The notes under the pieces were generated by a model. It was not told the DNA's origin and ran no database searches. It was given only the letters and a program-made list of their open reading frames with translations. From the NCBI GenBank assembly GCA_013397865.1, contig VZTI01003795.1, positions 377,296-441,295 of the forward strand: DNA of 64,000 nucleotides, read 5' to 3'. Origin of the DNA: Struthidea cinerea. Taxonomy: Eukaryota; Chordata; Aves; Passeriformes; Corcoracidae. Of the stretch, positions 60,801-64,000 are shown in pieces. A program made the position numbers and the translations under genes. Positions within the stretch are counted from its first letter, which is position 1; the number at the start of each line of letters is the position of its first letter.

Positions 60801-61288
60801 TCACCCAACGCTGCGCCCACGGAGTCGCCCCCAGAGGAGTTACTGCCACCACTTCCTGCGGCCAGCACCGAGCCAAGGTTAAGGTGACCCTGGTGACAGC
60901 GGAGATTAATAAGGGCAGGAAGGGGAAAAACAAACACAAGCACACTAAAAAAAACCTGCGGAAAAGCTGAGCAGGGCCGTGGTGTCCCAAAGGCTGCCCG
61001 GGAAGAGGAAGGATCTTCCCCACAGGCTGATGCTGTGCTCACACACACCTGCCCAGCTGCTCTGCAGTTTGCTTTTGACCATCCCGATTTATTGGTGCTT
61101 TTAAATTAACAGTTTCCGCTCTGGATTGAGGATGAAAGGGCTCTTCCCCCTCCCCTCGGTACAACAAACACTGAGAACCAGTTTGGGACTGACGCATTCA
61201 CTCCCTTTCTTCTCTTCCCTCGGCAGTGCGGAAACATGAGGGCATTTCCCAAAAGTCAAGGGATAGAGAGATGCTGGAATGAAACAGC
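57831..61288. other. Intergenic DNA, no gene recognised
   Basis: No coding exon, RNA gene or mobile element is recognised here. Confidence 0.5.
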
Positions 61289-61501
61289 AGAGGAGGAGGA
61301 AGAGGAAGGAGAAGAGGAAGAAGAAAGGGAAAGGGAAGAGGGAAGGGGAAGAGGAAAAGGGGAAAGGGGAAAGGGGAAAGGGGAAAGGGGAAAGGGGAAA
61401 GGGAAAGGAGAAAGGGAAAGGGGAAAGGGAAGAGGAAAGGGAAGAGGAAAAGGGAAGGAGAAGAGGAAGAGGAAGGAGAAAGGGGAAGGGGAAGAAGAAG
61501 G
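61289..61501 (+). repeat. 213-bp uninterrupted polypurine tract with (GGGGAAA)n core
   Basis: Every base from 61289 to 61501 is A or G. The core (about 61357-61410) is a regular GGGGAAA array, flanked by GAGGAA/GAAGAG units. Runs of four Gs every seven bases are compatible with G-quadruplex or triplex DNA. The open frames through it are low-complexity Gly/Glu/Lys or Pro/Phe/Ser strings and are not genes. Confidence 0.95.
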
Positions 61502-63917
61502 TGGCTTCTCCTTCATCCCATAACTGACCCCTTGGCACTTCCAGTGCCACCCAAGGTCCTTCCCATATCCCTGCTCTCACCCATAACACGCCCCCAGGAT
61601 ACACAAGCATCCATCCCTCCCTGCTTTAGCAGTTCCACTTTATCTTCCTGTTAAACCCCTCGTTTGCCAGCCTGGGTGTGCCTGTGCTTTTCCCTGGGAC
61701 AAGATGTGCCACGGTAAGAGCAAACAGCAACCAGGATTGCAGAATTTCCTCTGAATAATTGAAATCAGTGTTCCTGCAGCCACAGAGGAGTCAGGCAGCC
61801 TCCTCCACAGAGAGACACAACGTACAATTAACTCCTGAGGCAGTTCATTAGCTACTGGAAATTAATGCTGCTCTTTTCTTTAGAGTATTTGCTTTTGAGG
61901 ATAAAGATGTCCCAACACCCACCACAGCCTGCCATGCCCAAGAAATGGAGACTGGCTGTTTTCTTTTGTGGTCTGCATGAACTGGTGCTGGGCTGAGAGC
62001 TGGAAGTTTGGGATCCATCTGTAACTTTCCCATCACTGGAAGGAAGCACAAAGCCCTTCATTTTCTCTGGACTGTGCACAATCCTTGTCCCATCCATGTC
62101 ACACTTTCAAATTGTAATACAGGGAGTCCCATCCCAGCCCTCAGCTGTTTTACTGAGAAACTGGTGGGCAGAGGAGCTATTTCAAGACTTGGAAAATGTT
62201 ACAGCAGTTTCGGAGAGAGGTTCAAACCCTCTGCCCTGGGTTTGGGGCCTGGCCCAGCCAACAGCAAAGGGAACATCTGTGCCTCTTCCCAGCCCTTCTG
62301 CCTGCTTTCCACTGCACTGCCTACTAACAATAGACAAATAAAATAATAAAAGCTCTTCTCTTCAAAAGCCATTAAAATAAAATAAAAACCCTCTGCAAAC
62401 AATCTGTGTTATATCTTCTTAATGGTCCCAAAGCCTCCACTTGTCTACAAAAACAATTTCACTCAGCAAGGGTTGAGGAATATTCCTTTCAAATGGCGCA
62501 CCAGATGTCCCATGGAGACCACTACACAGTTAACTACCAATGAAAGTAATTCCACAAACTAAATACTCAATAAATAGTGCGTGAGCACAGCCCGGCATCA
62601 TTTGCGGACGAGGAACGTGATTTGCTGTAATTTAACCTCTAATGACACCAGCTCTGTCTCCATGGCAGGGGCGGCTCCAGCCAGCCAGTCCACTGCAGAG
62701 GGATTGTTTTGTTTTCCCTATCTTGGAAATCAGATCCCATAAACTCAGCACAGGCTGAGCCCCGGCCTGGCCGGCCAAAAACCGCCGCTGTTGCTCAAGA
62801 GGTCAGTGCCGTTTTCTGGTCAGTCCCAGCGTGTCCAAGACAAACAGCCCCGTGTGACCCTCTCTGCAGGGACGTGCAGGGCACCCTTCTCCACCAGCTC
62901 TGCTTGTAGAGCTTCTCCAGGCTCCCAGGGTTGGTGTCCATCCGTTGGATTTCGGACGGGAGCGCTGGGAGCGCAGCGGAGCCTTCTCAGCCCCCACACA
63001 CCACACAAGGGCTCGTGACTCGCCCCACCCTCCTGGGAGAGGATGGTTTGGTGTTGGGATTGACCATGGAAAGCTGCCACAGCTCCCTGGGATTTTGCTC
63101 TCAGCCAGCTCCAGGGATGCTCAGAGGGAGAGAGGGAGGGGGGAAGCAAAGTTGTGCTGGAGGCCCCGGCACACAAGAGCTGCTCGCTTGGACCATGGAG
63201 GTGCTTTCCTCTTGTTTGTGCTTAGCTGTGCAAGTTCACTGCCAAGTGGGAGAGGATCCGCCCAGATTCCCAAGCCCTGAGCAGCTGGGAGCTCGCCGAG
63301 GCCAAGGGATGAGCCTGGAACAGCAGCCAGGAGAGGTAGATGGGAGGAGGGAAATGAAACCGCCGATGGGAGAAGCTGCCAGGGATGGGGAAGTGTTAAA
63401 GGTGTCATGCCTGGGGCGCCTCTTCCCTTCTGCCTTCCCTGTCCTGCGGTGAAGGAGGCTCCTGACTCCTTCCTGCTCTGCGTGTTCCTAAACATTTCCT
63501 TTTATACCCTGTAATTGCATTTTTGTACCAAAAAACCCTCTGGAGTGAATGTGCTTCCTCTCTCAGGGCTCCTCTGCAGTGCAAGTGGAGAGGCACTGAT
63601 TGCCCAGTCAGGGTCTCCAGGGCTTCCCTCGGTATTGTCAGCTATCGAAAATGTGTTCTTAATTCAAGCACTTAGCCCAAATGTTTCATTTTTAATTACA
63701 GAGCATGAGACAGCCCAGAGCAGCAGCGAGAGCTTCTCCCAGTGAACCAGCGGGGACCAGGGAGGGATCTCACTCCGTCCTGGGGTGGGAAAGCCCCAGC
63801 CCTGGGGGGTTCAGGCAGAGGGGAACCCCCCCGTGAGAGGTGCCACCTGCCTGGGAAATAAACCCCAGCCCTGGCACGAGGCTGTGCCCAGGGTGGGAGG
63901 TGCTCTTTGGGGACCAC
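61502..63917. other. Intergenic DNA, no gene recognised
   Basis: No supportable exon. The AT-rich stretch at about 62425-62665 is listed separately. Confidence 0.5.
62425..62665. other. Candidate conserved non-coding element
   Basis: A non-repetitive stretch with TTCCTTTCAAATGG, CAATGAAAGTAATTCC and GCTGTAATTTAACCTCTAATG. The composition suggests a distal regulatory element, but conservation cannot be seen from one sequence. Confidence 0.27.
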
Positions 63918-64000
63918 GATGACAACCAAAACAACCACCAGCACCATCACCACCAGCACCACCATCACCACCACCACCATCACCACCATTGCCACCACCA
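63918..64000 (+). repeat. (CAC/CAT)n-type triplet repeat running off the window
   Basis: An imperfect array of ACC, AGC and ATC triplets (CACCATCACCACCAGCACC pattern) continues to the last base of the window. The open frames read repeated Thr/His or Val/Met and are not convincing as a gene. Confidence 0.9.

Noticed and set aside
61101..61610. Low-complexity frames over the polypurine tract
   Set aside because: Gly/Glu/Lys and Pro/Phe/Ser strings reflect the repeat, not a protein.
63696..63998. Val/Met-rich minus-strand frame at the window end
   Set aside because: Caused by the CAC/CAT triplet array. It also runs off the window.
1..64000. CRISPR arrays, bacterial operons, tRNA or rRNA genes
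   Set aside because: None seen. The tandem repeats lack the repeat-spacer pattern, and no cloverleaf or rRNA signature was recognised by eye.

Overview
The window is vertebrate nuclear DNA and most likely avian. It has multi-exon genes with short introns and GT-AG junctions, many CR1 LINE 3' tails ending in ATTCTRTG-type octamers, and solo LTRs with 6-bp target duplications. The small introns suggest a bird, and a songbird-like genome is a reasonable guess. That placement is inference, because no species marker can be read directly.

Layout. (1) 1-7970 holds the 3' half (16 exons, 567 codons) of an ABCA8/9/10-type ABC transporter gene on the + strand, called here gene 1. Its first half lies upstream of the window. 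(2) 7987-12502 is intergenic, with a solo LTR at 11293-11667. (3) 12511-33600 is a complete second gene of the same clade, called gene 2, with 38 coding exons on the + strand. My joined exons total 4899 nt, giving 1632 residues. It has the full ABCA order: TMD1, NBD1, TMD2, NBD2, C-terminal domain. (4) 34016-64000 is about 30 kb in which I find no convincing coding exon. It holds CR1 fragments, two minisatellites, a 213-bp pure-purine tract, a 472-N gap and an apparent false duplication around a single-N join.

The two genes are tandem paralogues. Most exons of their second halves have identical length and phase. Both encode membrane proteins expected to export or flip lipids using ATP. In humans the ABCA8-ABCA9-ABCA6-ABCA10-ABCA5 genes form a head-to-tail cluster, so this looks like the bird counterpart. 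I cannot settle one-to-one orthology without a tree.

Most notable points: gene 2 intron 37 appears to start with GC instead of GT and also carries a solo LTR that ends 18 bp before its acceptor. Gene 1 has lost the NBD2 switch histidine and altered the D-loop, yet keeps an intact reading frame. Three related solo LTRs each keep a perfect 6-bp target duplication. The downstream region contains a likely assembly duplication. I saw no prokaryotic-style system, CRISPR array, RNA gene or obviously new gene family.
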